Shown in pieces: positions 39,423-46,777 of a DNA stretch of 64,000 nucleotides. The stretch comes from Actinokineospora fastidiosa. GTDB taxonomy: Bacteria > Actinomycetota > Actinomycetes > Mycobacteriales > Pseudonocardiaceae. The notes under the pieces were generated by a model. It was given only the letters and a program-made list of their open reading frames with translations, did no database searches and had not been told where the DNA came from. The stretch lies in NCBI RefSeq assembly GCF_014648415.1, contig NZ_BMRB01000004.1:310001-374000 (forward strand), read 5' to 3'. A program made the translations under genes and the position numbers. The number at the start of each line of letters is the position of its first letter. The stretch's first letter is position 1.

Positions 39423-39827
39423 TTGTTCACGCTGCTCAGCCTCGGCGAACTGGCCGAGGTCTGCCACATGGGACCCGAGCTGTACCTGCGGTACTCCCAC
39501 GGGCCGGAGGCCGACGCCGGGCACGCCAGCACCGACCACGAGAGCGGGCTGCTGATGCCCGGCCTGTCGGCCAACCCGCTGGCCGCCCCCAAGTGGTGGA
39601 CGCTGCCGGTGGAGGACTGGCTGGCCCGGCGGGTGTGCCAGTACCTGCGCGAGACCCACGAGGGCGCGCGGCCGTGGGTGCTGCACGGCCGGGTGGTCGA
39701 CTTCGGCCCCGACAACGAACCCTTGCTGGTCGAGGTGAATCCGGTGGCGTGGCTGGACGGGCGGCTGGTGGCCGAGGCGCACGCGCGTTACACCGAGCGG
39801 ATGAACGTGGGCAAGTCGACGCACTGA
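39423..39827 (+). CDS. DUF6098-like protein, unknown function
   Basis: 134 residues starting at TTG, with GGAGG 6 bp upstream. Recognisable family features are LYLRYSHGPEADAGHASTDH, WWTLPVEDWLARRVCQY, RPWVLHGRVV and NPVAWLDGRLVAEA, which match my memory of actinobacterial DUF6098 proteins. It is cytoplasmic with no membrane segment. No function is known. It stands 64 bp before the ferritin-like gene and could share its transcript. Confidence 0.65.
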   Translation: MFTLLSLGELAEVCHMGPELYLRYSHGPEADAGHASTDHESGLLMPGLSANPLAAPKWWTLPVEDWLARRVCQYLRETHEGARPWVLHGRVVDFGPDNEPLLVEVNPVAWLDGRLVAEAHARYTERMNVGKSTH

Positions 39828-39891
39828 GGGTTTCGCCGCGGCGGCGCGGGGCAATCCGCGACATGTTTGCCCCCGATCGAGAGGCGCCCTG

Positions 39892-41091
39892 ATGTCGTTC
39901 AACCCGCTGGAGCACCGCGGCATCCCACTGGACCGGCAATTGCGCAACTGGCGTGAGCTCGATGTGGAGCCGACGGATCCCGACCACGCCGATCCGTACA
40001 CCCGCTGCCGCATCATCACGATGAACGGCATCGAGGTGGAGGCGCTGATGTTCAGCCACCACTTCGCGCGGCAGTGCCCGGACATGGAGGTCAAGCGCAA
40101 GCTCGCGGAGATCCGCTACCTGGAGCAGCAGCAGCAGAAGGTCGTCAACTGGCTGCTGCCGGGCACGGCGTCCGCGCTGGAGACGACGATCGCCTACGAG
40201 CAGGTCGCCGTCGACCTCACCGCGTGGGTGGCCCGCATGGAGCCCGACCCCTACCTGACCCAGGCGTACGAGTTCGGCGTCCTGGAGGACTTCGACCACC
40301 TGTACCGGTACGCCAACCTCTACGAGATGGTGCAGCACCGCAAGGCGGAGAAGATCGTCGACGGCCTGACCGAGGTGATCCCGGGGCGGCCGACGAAGTA
40401 CCACCACCGGCACCCCGCCGACAACGTCCGCACCCCGTACGACAAGTCGACCGCCGCCCCCATCTCCAAGCTGCACGCGCTGACGATCATGTCGGCCGAG
40501 CAGCAGACCATGAACTTCTACATGAACGTCGGCCCGCAGTACATGGAGCCGATCGCCCGCCAGCTCTACCAGGAGATCGGGCTGATCGAGGAGGAGCACG
40601 TCACCCACTACGAGTCCCTTGTGGACCCGGGTGAGACATGGTGGGAGCGGCTGGTCCTGCACGAGTACAACGAGTGCTACCTGTACCACTCGTTCATGCA
40701 GACCGAGTCCGACCGCCGGGTGAAGGCGATCTGGGAGCTGCACCTCAACATGGAGCTGGAGCACCTGCACGCCGCGTGCGACCTCATGCGCGCCAACGAC
40801 GGCCGCGAGCCCGAGGAGGTCCTGGGCGACAGCCTGCCCGAGCCGGTCACCTTCGAGCCGAACAAGGAGTACCTGCGCGAGCTGCTCGACACCCAGATCG
40901 ACCTGACCACCCTGGGCGAGGGCTACGTCCGCGACGCCCACGAGCGCTTCGAGCGCATGCAGGCCGCCATCCACGGCGGCGAGGACCCGCCGAGCGAGCG
41001 GGTGATCGACGACCACGCCGCCCTGTTCGACGGCGCCGACTACCGCCTGTCGACAGAGGGCGCGCACCCAGTGGAGGAGTTGCGGCGATGA
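39892..41091 (+). CDS. Ferritin-like (rubrerythrin-type) helical protein
   Basis: 399 residues, almost entirely helical and rich in Glu, His and Tyr. Repeated EXXH-like pairs suit a ferritin-like di-iron fold: EVEALMFSHHFARQ, ETTIAYEQVAVDL, LIEEEHVTHYESL and NMELEHLHAACDL. Such proteins handle iron or peroxide. The final ~60 residues (LGEGYVRDAHERFERM) are a charged extension. Its stop overlaps the ATG of the hemerythrin gene by 4 bp, so the two iron/oxygen proteins are produced together. The detailed reaction is unknown. Confidence 0.72.
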   Translation: MSFNPLEHRGIPLDRQLRNWRELDVEPTDPDHADPYTRCRIITMNGIEVEALMFSHHFARQCPDMEVKRKLAEIRYLEQQQQKVVNWLLPGTASALETTIAYEQVAVDLTAWVARMEPDPYLTQAYEFGVLEDFDHLYRYANLYEMVQHRKAEKIVDGLTEVIPGRPTKYHHRHPADNVRTPYDKSTAAPISKLHALTIMSAEQQTMNFYMNVGPQYMEPIARQLYQEIGLIEEEHVTHYESLVDPGETWWERLVLHEYNECYLYHSFMQTESDRRVKAIWELHLNMELEHLHAACDLMRANDGREPEEVLGDSLPEPVTFEPNKEYLRELLDTQIDLTTLGEGYVRDAHERFERMQAAIHGGEDPPSERVIDDHAALFDGADYRLSTEGAHPVEELRR

Positions 41092-41645
41092 CCGGGGTCA
41101 AGACGGCCGACGTGGTGGAGCTGCTGATCGGCCAGCACATGCGTATCCGCGACCTGTTCACGCAGGTCGAGTCGACCGCGGGCAAGGAGAGGGAGGACGC
41201 CTTCCGGGAGCTGGTGTGCCTGCTGGCGGTCCATGAGACGGCCGAGGAGCTGGTGGTCCACCCCGAGGCCCGCCGGGTCCTGGAGGGCGGCGACGACGTG
41301 GTGGAGGACCGGCTGCTGGAGGAGCGGCAGGCCAAGGAACTGCTCAAGCGGCTGGACTCCCTCGGACCCGACCACGCCGACTTCCTCCCCGCGCTGGCGG
41401 AGTTGCGGGCGGCGGTGCTCGAACACGCCTCGTACGAGGAGCAGTACGAGTTCCGCTACCTGCGCCGCACCCTCGACCCCGAGCGGCTCGCCCAGCTGGC
41501 CGACGCGGTGCTCGTCGCCGAGAAGATGGCGCCGACGCGGCCGCACCCGGGCGCCGAGTCCGCCACGGCCAACCTGGCGGCGGGCCCGGTCCTGGGGCTC
41601 TACGACCGCGTGAAGGACGCCGTGCGCTCCGCGCTCTCGCGGTGA
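41088..41645 (+). CDS. Hemerythrin-domain (HHE) protein
   Basis: 185 residues. The ATG at 41088 overlaps the preceding stop. The HHE cation-binding pattern is clear: VELLIGQHMRIRDLF, LLAVHETAEELVVHPEA and later LGPDHADF with VLEHASYEEQYEF, giving the His/Glu ligands of a di-iron site. Hemerythrin-like proteins bind O2, NO or iron and often protect against oxidative or nitrosative stress. The tail ends LYDRVKDAVRSALSR. Coupled to the ferritin-like gene it suggests a small iron or redox-stress operon. The stop directly abuts the convergent doxX stop (TGATCA). Confidence 0.88.
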   Translation: MTGVKTADVVELLIGQHMRIRDLFTQVESTAGKEREDAFRELVCLLAVHETAEELVVHPEARRVLEGGDDVVEDRLLEERQAKELLKRLDSLGPDHADFLPALAELRAAVLEHASYEEQYEFRYLRRTLDPERLAQLADAVLVAEKMAPTRPHPGAESATANLAAGPVLGLYDRVKDAVRSALSR

Positions 41646-42074
41646 TCACCGTCGGTCGGCTTCCACGGGCGCGACCGCGGCGGCCATCACGACCAGGGCC
41701 GCGGTGAGGAGCACGAGGTTCTTCACCACGAACTCCCCGGTCATGGTGAGCAGCAGCGGGTTGCCCGTCTGGAAGGCGACCGACGGCTGGACCACCAGCG
41801 TCAGGAAGATCCCGCAGAGGTGCGCGGCGACCAGCAGCGCCACCCACTTGACCTGCCTGCCGATCACCATCGCGATCCCCAGGACGACCTCGGTCAGCCC
41901 CAGCCCGACGACGAGCGCGGTCGGCTCCAGCCAGGGCACGGTCCCCGCCACCAGGTCGGCGACCGGGGTCGTCCCGGTGATCTTCAGCGCGCCGAACCAG
42001 ACGAACACGACGCCGAGCGAGACGCGCAGCAGGGGGATGCTCAGGGCGCGGAGCGTGAGCAGGGCACTCGCCAT
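41646..42074 (-). CDS. DoxX-family membrane protein
   Basis: 142 residues from ATG 42074 (AGGAA 9 bp upstream; GTG 42083 is too close to it). Four hydrophobic helices are visible, the first with LLRVSLGVVFVWFGALKI, typical of DoxX/SURF4-like proteins, then GLTEVVLGIAMVIGRQ and VKNLVLLTAALVVM. DoxX proteins are integral membrane proteins tied in some actinobacteria to redox or thiol stress, but this short type has no fixed reaction. A perfect CebR-type palindrome lies 25 bp upstream of the start, suggesting sugar-responsive repression. Confidence 0.82.
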   Translation of the reverse strand: MASALLTLRALSIPLLRVSLGVVFVWFGALKITGTTPVADLVAGTVPWLEPTALVVGLGLTEVVLGIAMVIGRQVKWVALLVAAHLCGIFLTLVVQPSVAFQTGNPLLLTMTGEFVVKNLVLLTAALVVMAAAVAPVEADRR

Positions 42075-42098
42075 CCGGATCACTTCCTGTCGATCGGT

Positions 42099-42112
42099 TG
42101 GGAGCGCTCCCA
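42099..42112. promoter_or_regulatory. Perfect CebR-type palindrome upstream of doxX
   Basis: TGGGAGCGCTCCCA is a perfect 14-bp palindrome identical to the known CebR (LacI-family cellobiose-responsive repressor) operator consensus. It lies 25 bp upstream of the DoxX start and 26 bp beyond the stop of the PfkB gene, so it most likely controls doxX. No cebR gene is in the window. Confidence 0.75.
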
Positions 42113-42137
42113 GTGAGATTACCGGCGATCCGGCCGC

Positions 42138-42968
42138 TCACGCAAGATCGGGCGAGGCGAGGCAGCGGGCGGCGTGCTCCGCGCCCGCGTGCAGGGCGGC
42201 CCGGACGTCCGCGCCTGCCAGGCGCGCGACCAGGAAGCCCGCGAAGAACGCGTCGCCCGCGCCGTTGGTGTCGACGATCTCGGCGACTTCGACGGCGTCG
42301 ACGCGCTCGATCCCCGCCGCGGTCGCGGCCATGGCGCCCCGGGCGCCGAGGGTGGCGACGGCGGTCTCGGCCCCGGCCCGGACGCGGGCGGTCAGGAACG
42401 ACTCGGGGTCGCCGATGGCGTCGTCGTTGAGGAACACGTGGGCGGCGGCGGCGAGGAAGTCGCGGTGGTACTCGGCGGCGCCGTCGTAGTCGTGCAGGTC
42501 GCACCAGATGGGGGCGTCGGCGGCGAGGAACGGGCGGGCGTGGTCGGCGAGGTCGACGACGACGGCATCGGCAGCGCGCGCCGCCGCCCAGGCCGCTGCG
42601 TCGTGGCGGGGCTGGGTGAGGCTGGGGAGCTCCAGATAGACCGACAGCCGCCCGCCGTGCGGGTCCATGAGGTTGAGGTGCTGCTCCGTGGGCGTGTCGG
42701 CGACCTCGGCGATGACCTCGATCCCGGCACCGGCGAGCACCCGCACGACTTCCCGCCCGGCTGGGTCGTCACCGACCACGGTCCGCAGGGTGACCTGTGC
42801 GCCGAGCTTGGCGAGATTGAGCGCCTTCCCCGCCGACGTGCCCCCCACCGTCTCCCGGTGCCCGCGCGCGAACACGGTATGCGGCCGGGCCTCGGGCAGC
42901 CGATCGAGCTGGACGAGCCGGTTCCAGGAGACAGGACCGGCGATGAACACCTTCGGCATAGGCTGCAT
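42138..42968 (-). CDS. PfkB-family carbohydrate kinase
   Basis: About 276 residues. ATG at 42968 or 42959 (MQPMPKVFIAGPV); no clear ribosome binding site precedes either, so a leaderless message is possible. It has the ribokinase-like glycine motif GHRETVGGTSAGKALNLAKL and the ATP-site signature DTNGAGDAFFAGF with the catalytic Asp. The substrate cannot be deduced. It is divergent from the repeat array and phosphotransferase gene and runs towards doxX. The reading frame stays open far upstream (to 43628), but that extension is low-complexity and is not part of the protein. Confidence 0.85.
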   Translation of the reverse strand: MQPMPKVFIAGPVSWNRLVQLDRLPEARPHTVFARGHRETVGGTSAGKALNLAKLGAQVTLRTVVGDDPAGREVVRVLAGAGIEVIAEVADTPTEQHLNLMDPHGGRLSVYLELPSLTQPRHDAAAWAAARAADAVVVDLADHARPFLAADAPIWCDLHDYDGAAEYHRDFLAAAAHVFLNDDAIGDPESFLTARVRAGAETAVATLGARGAMAATAAGIERVDAVEVAEIVDTNGAGDAFFAGFLVARLAGADVRAALHAGAEHAARCLASPDLA

Positions 42969-43014
42969 TGTGCGAACGATGGGGGAGAGCACGCTCGTCC
43001 GCCACACCGGATGG

Positions 43015-43590
43015 GTGCAAGAGACCCGCCGAAGGCTGCGGGTGCCGCAGCCCGGGAAGGGTTCGAGACGGTTGTCTTTGCCGCCGTCGCGGGCTCGGAT
43101 CCGGTGCGGGAGGTCGCCGCTCGGGGTTATCGGGAGCTGCGAGCTTTGGGCGCGAGGTGGGGTTTCGCGTCTTCGTCGGGAGCCTGTGCGGAAGGCTGCC
43201 GCCGCTCGGGGGGCTACGGGCGTTGGGGGAAGGGTTGGTCTTGGTTGCCGACGCGGGGCTCGGTCGTGTGGGGAAGGGTGTCGCCGCTCGGCCTGCGGGC
43301 GTCGGGGCGGGGTGGTCATCGTCGCCGACGCGGGGCTCGGGGGATGTGCGGGAAGGTGTCGCGGCTCAGGTTGTGGGCGTTGGGGCGGGTTGGCCGTCTC
43401 CAGGGCCGGGGGATGAGGGGCATGCAGGAGATTGCTCGCAGGTCTCGCGGCCTGCCGGGGTTGGGGTTTGGTCTCGTCGTCGCTGGTGTGGGGGCTGAGG
43501 CGTGAGTTGTGTGCGGGAGGTTGCCGCTGCTCGGGGGTATCGGGAGCTGCGGGTGGTGGGGGAGGGGCTGGAGTTCCGTGTCTTCGCCGC
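43015..43590. repeat. Degenerate ~80-bp tandem repeat derived from a gene 5' end
   Basis: Six to seven imperfect units begin near 43015, 43104, 43186, 43266, 43346, 43422 and 43511, with spacings of about 76-89 bp. Each starts with a version of GTGCGGGAGGT-GCCGCTCGGG, continues with a GGGAGCTGCGGG-type stretch and ends with a TTCG-GTCGCCGACGCGGGG-type stretch. The last unit is the first ~27 codons of the phosphotransferase gene; the unit at 43104 still translates to VREVAARGYRELRALG, matching that protein's start. Indels shift the frame in the middle units, so most copies are non-coding. This fills the otherwise gene-free 42969-43501 interval. Confidence 0.7.
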
Positions 43591-44344
43591 CGTCGACCCG
43601 GACGGTTCGCGGGTTGTGCTGCGGACACCGGTGGGTGGGCGGTTTCAGGCCAACCCGAACGATCCCCACGTCGACACCCGGGAGGTGCTGGCCTGGGAGT
43701 ACGCGGTGACCCGCCACGTCGCCGCGTATGGGGTGCCTGTGGCGCGGGCGCGGGAGCTGGTCCGCGGCGAGTCGGACGTGTTGATCAGCGACTATGTCCC
43801 CGATGACGGCAACGGCGTCGATCCGGTCGCTCTGGGGGTGGTGCTCAAGCGGCTGCACGGCCTGCCGCCGCCTGCTCGGACCGGTGGTGATCTGGCGGGG
43901 CGGATCGTGCGGCGGTGGCGGGAGGTGGCCGCGCGGGTGCCGGACCTCCCGCCCGCGCCCGAGGTCGCCTCGGTGCTCCGGGCGGGCCGCAGCCTGGTGC
44001 ACCTGGACGTGCGGGCGGCCAACCTGCGCGGCGTCGGCGGCGCGCCGCTGGCGCTGCTCGACTGGTCGAACGCGCTGGTCGGGGACCCGAGGCTGGAGCT
44101 GGGCAGGCTCGCGGAGTTCGCCCGCCTGCCGGACAACGGCATCGACCTCCCCGCCGTCCTGGCCGGGTACGGCGAATCCGAGCCCGACGACGCCGCGTAC
44201 TGGGCCTACCGCCTCGACGCGGCCGTCATGCTCGCCCTGGTGTTCCTCGCCGAGGCCCCCGACGCCGCGCGGGCGGCAGCGGCGGTTGATCGGATGCGTG
44301 CTATCCGGGAGCGGCTCGACTATCACCGAAATGACAAGCGTTAG
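43502..44344 (+). CDS. Aminoglycoside phosphotransferase-fold kinase
   Basis: A 280-residue protein starting at GTG. The APH/choline-kinase catalytic loop is present as LVHLDVRAANLRG (residues ~165-177, catalytic Asp, Asn) followed by the metal-binding LLDWSNALVGDPRLELG (~185). The N-lobe contains VVLRTPVGG and an E of AWEYAVTRHVAAYGVP. Such kinases phosphorylate aminoglycosides, sugars or small metabolites; without close resistance relatives in view the substrate is unknown. Its first ~27 codons are the final unit of the tandem repeat upstream, so the start may have been reshaped by repeat expansion. GTG at 43502 is the first in-frame start after the repeats. Confidence 0.82.
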   Translation: MSCVREVAAARGYRELRVVGEGLEFRVFAAVDPDGSRVVLRTPVGGRFQANPNDPHVDTREVLAWEYAVTRHVAAYGVPVARARELVRGESDVLISDYVPDDGNGVDPVALGVVLKRLHGLPPPARTGGDLAGRIVRRWREVAARVPDLPPAPEVASVLRAGRSLVHLDVRAANLRGVGGAPLALLDWSNALVGDPRLELGRLAEFARLPDNGIDLPAVLAGYGESEPDDAAYWAYRLDAAVMLALVFLAEAPDAARAAAAVDRMRAIRERLDYHRNDKR

Positions 44345-44468
44345 CCGCATATCCAATTCGTTCATACGGTTTCCGCAATGCGGGTGCACGGATGAAAATG
44401 GGTCTGGATAACGCCTTCTCCGCTGCAGTACGTTCGGGTCATTCCAATTCCTTCGAGGAGGACGACGC

Positions 44469-45683
44469 ATGCCCCGAATAATGCGGAAAGCCTTTGCCGC
44501 TGGCCTGGCCGCGGTCGCGCTGGCCGCGCTCGCGCCGTCGGCGCAGGCACTGAAGATCGAGGACGTTCCCGGGATCGGCGTCGACACCGGCCGGTTCAAC
44601 CTGCCCATCAACTGCGCGATCACCATGCCCGACCTCGGCGGGATCAAGGTTTTCGACCTGGCCACGAATGTCGATGTGCAGGGCGTGGTGACCACGCATC
44701 TGGGCCCGGGGCAGGAGTTCTGGCTGACCCAGGGCTCCGGCGCCATCACCTTTCCGGCGTGGTTGACCGGCCTGGGCGGGTTCGTCGGCATCAACCGGGC
44801 CGACGCGGTCATCTCCAAGCTGGAGATCGGCGCCAGCAGCGCCAGCCCGCCGGTGGTCAACGTCACCGACCCGCCGCAGACGATCAAGGACATCGAGATC
44901 AAGGCCGGGCAGGAGCTGACCGTCGGGCTGCCGCTGCAGGGCACCTTCGACGTCGGCCCGTACACCGCGCCGCAGTCGGGCAAGGTCACGATGAGCTTCG
45001 AGCAGGCGGTCGCGCACGTCACGCTCAAGGCCGCGTGGGGTCCGCAGATCAAGATCGACGCCCACTGCACGCCCACCGCGGGCAACGCGCTGCTCACCGT
45101 CGCCGTCGGCGGGCCGCAGGGGCAGCCGCCGTCGAAGATCCACGACCAGCCGCTCAACTTCCCGCCGGTCGCGCCCGGCTACGTCGACGGCATCATCAAC
45201 GCGCCCTACCGGTGCTCGTTCGGCGGTGACAGCCTCGACGTCGGCATCGCCGTCGGCGGGACGTTCCCGCTGTCGGTGCCGCGCGGCGGGCAGTTCTCCT
45301 TCACCAAGGCGTCCGGCGCGCTGACCATCCCGAAGGCCACCGTGAACAAGCTGCTGGACATGGGCTTCACCGGCAGCTTCTCCGGCCGGGTCACCGAGCT
45401 GAACCTCGTGGTGGAAGGCGGGATGCCGGAGGTGCAGAACGTCGCGGCCGACATCGCGATCCCGCCGACGCCGCTGGTGCGCGACCGGGACATCGTCGTG
45501 TCGCTGCCCGCCACCGGCACGCTCACCGCCGGGCCGTTCGCGCCGAAGGCGGGCGCGTCGACCCTGGCGATCCGGCTCGGCGACGCCACGGCCGAGCTGA
45601 CCCTGAACGGCTCGACGCTGCTGCCGGTCACCTGCGGCGAGCCCGCCGTGCCGGTCTACCTGCTGGAGAACGAAGTCATCTGA
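44469..45683 (+). CDS. Secreted protein with duplicated DUF6801-like domain
   Basis: 404 residues; the start ATG follows GAGGAGGACGACGC. A signal peptide (MRKAFAAGLAAVALAALAPS, cleavage after AQA) is followed by two to three copies of a β-rich unit of ~130 residues. Echoes include INCAITMPDLGG, YRCSFGGDSLDVGIAVGG and the recurring form LPLQGTFDVGPYTAP / LPATGTLTAGPFAP. This resembles DUF6801 exported proteins of actinomycetes. Paired Cys residues suggest disulphides. Its role is unknown; it is a soluble extracellular or wall protein with no catalytic motif seen. The 124 bp upstream is clearly A/T-richer than its surroundings and probably holds the promoter. Confidence 0.65.
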   Translation: MPRIMRKAFAAGLAAVALAALAPSAQALKIEDVPGIGVDTGRFNLPINCAITMPDLGGIKVFDLATNVDVQGVVTTHLGPGQEFWLTQGSGAITFPAWLTGLGGFVGINRADAVISKLEIGASSASPPVVNVTDPPQTIKDIEIKAGQELTVGLPLQGTFDVGPYTAPQSGKVTMSFEQAVAHVTLKAAWGPQIKIDAHCTPTAGNALLTVAVGGPQGQPPSKIHDQPLNFPPVAPGYVDGIINAPYRCSFGGDSLDVGIAVGGTFPLSVPRGGQFSFTKASGALTIPKATVNKLLDMGFTGSFSGRVTELNLVVEGGMPEVQNVAADIAIPPTPLVRDRDIVVSLPATGTLTAGPFAPKAGASTLAIRLGDATAELTLNGSTLLPVTCGEPAVPVYLLENEVI

Positions 45684-45721
45684 CCCTGGTCCGACGGCGG
45701 CGGCGGGCGCAGAATGGCGCG

Positions 45722-46717
45722 GTGAATCGCACCGTTCGCATCGCCGCCGCCGTCGCGCTGCTCACCAGCGGGCTCGTCGGCTGCCGGTCGGAGGAGACCG
45801 CCGCACCCGGCGCCGCCCTGTCGGCCGACGAGAGCCGCACGCTCGCGTCCCTGCGCGAGGTCGACGACCACCCGCTGTGGACCATGACCTTCCACGGCGA
45901 CTACGACCCGCTCGACGTGGACGGACCGGCCGTGACGCCGACGACGTTCGGCTGCTCGCTGTTCGCCGCCCGGGGCAACCCGGCGGACCCGGTGTTCGGC
46001 CGCAACTTCGACTTCGACCACCAGCCCGCCCTGCTGCTGTTCACCGACGCCCCCGACAGCCACGCCTCGGTGTCCATGGTGGACGTCTCCTACCTCGGGG
46101 TCACCTCGGCGGAGGACTTCACCACCGAGGAGGGCAGGCGCCTGCTCCTCGACGCCCCGCTGCTGCCCTTCGACGGGATGAACGACAAGGGCCTGGTCGT
46201 CGGCATGGCGACGGTCCCGGAGGCGGCGCCCACCACGGCCCCCGGCAGGCCGGTCGTCGGCAGCGTCCGCATCCAGCGCATGATGCTGGACCGCGCCGCG
46301 ACGGTGGACGAGGCGATCAAGGTGTTCAACGAGTACACAGTGGACTTCACCGACAGCCCGCCGCTGCACTACATGGTCGCCGACGCGCACGGCTCCTCGG
46401 CGATCCTGGAGTTCGTCGACGGCGAGCTGCAGGTCACCCGGGACTCCGGCCCGTGGCAGGCGATGGTGAACTACCGGTGGTACGGCTCGACGCCCGAGGA
46501 GCGCCAGGCCGACTCCCGGTACCGCGCCGCGAGCGAGACCCTCACCGCGGCGGGTGGGCGGCTCGACACCAAGGCCGCCATGGACCTCCTGGCCGACGTG
46601 CGCCAGGGGCACACGCAGTGGTCGATCGTCTACGGGCAGCGCACCGGCAAGGTCACGCTGACGACCGGTCAGCGGTACGGGACCGTGCACGAGTTCACGC
46701 TGCCGATGGAGTTGTGA
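45722..46717 (+). CDS. Lipoprotein Ntn-hydrolase, linear amide (choloylglycine/C45-like) family
   Basis: 331 residues starting at GTG, with a lipoprotein signal (AVALLTSGLVGC, lipobox Cys ~21). The mature protein has the Ntn-hydrolase hallmark FGCSLFAARGNPADPVFGRN, in which Cys followed by Ser and the downstream Arg/Asn-Phe-Asp motif are typical of choloylglycine hydrolase and acyl-transferase relatives. FDGMNDKGLVVGM and YMVADAHGSSAILEFVDGEL also fit. In this family the Cys becomes the N-terminal nucleophile after processing. Here ~60 residues precede it, so a propeptide would have to be removed beyond the lipid anchor. Likely function: hydrolysis of a linear amide outside the membrane, for example a penicillin or N-acyl-homoserine lactone-type substrate. 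Confidence 0.72.
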   Translation: MNRTVRIAAAVALLTSGLVGCRSEETAAPGAALSADESRTLASLREVDDHPLWTMTFHGDYDPLDVDGPAVTPTTFGCSLFAARGNPADPVFGRNFDFDHQPALLLFTDAPDSHASVSMVDVSYLGVTSAEDFTTEEGRRLLLDAPLLPFDGMNDKGLVVGMATVPEAAPTTAPGRPVVGSVRIQRMMLDRAATVDEAIKVFNEYTVDFTDSPPLHYMVADAHGSSAILEFVDGELQVTRDSGPWQAMVNYRWYGSTPEERQADSRYRAASETLTAAGGRLDTKAAMDLLADVRQGHTQWSIVYGQRTGKVTLTTGQRYGTVHEFTLPMEL

Positions 46718-46720
46718 CAG

Positions 46721-46772
46721 GACCTCGCCCCGGGCCGCGAACGGCGCGATACGCGACCCGGGGCGAGGGGTC
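46721..46772. terminator. Bidirectional hairpin terminator
   Basis: CCTCGCCCCGGG (46723-46734) and CCCGGGGCGAGG (46757-46768) form a perfect 12-bp stem with a 22-nt loop that can itself pair through GCGCGATACGCG. It fills the gap between the convergent Ntn-hydrolase and cellulase genes. Confidence 0.7.
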
Positions 46773-46777
46773 TGGCG

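Noticed and set aside
43015-43590. CRISPR array
   Set aside because: The repeats are degenerate, ~80 bp long, contiguous and derived from a gene start; there are no short identical repeats with unique spacers and no cas genes.
42969-43628. Upstream extension of the PfkB gene to a 496-aa protein
   Set aside because: The extra ~220 residues are Pro/Arg low-complexity sequence generated by the antisense of the tandem repeats; the real kinase starts at MPKVFIAGPV.
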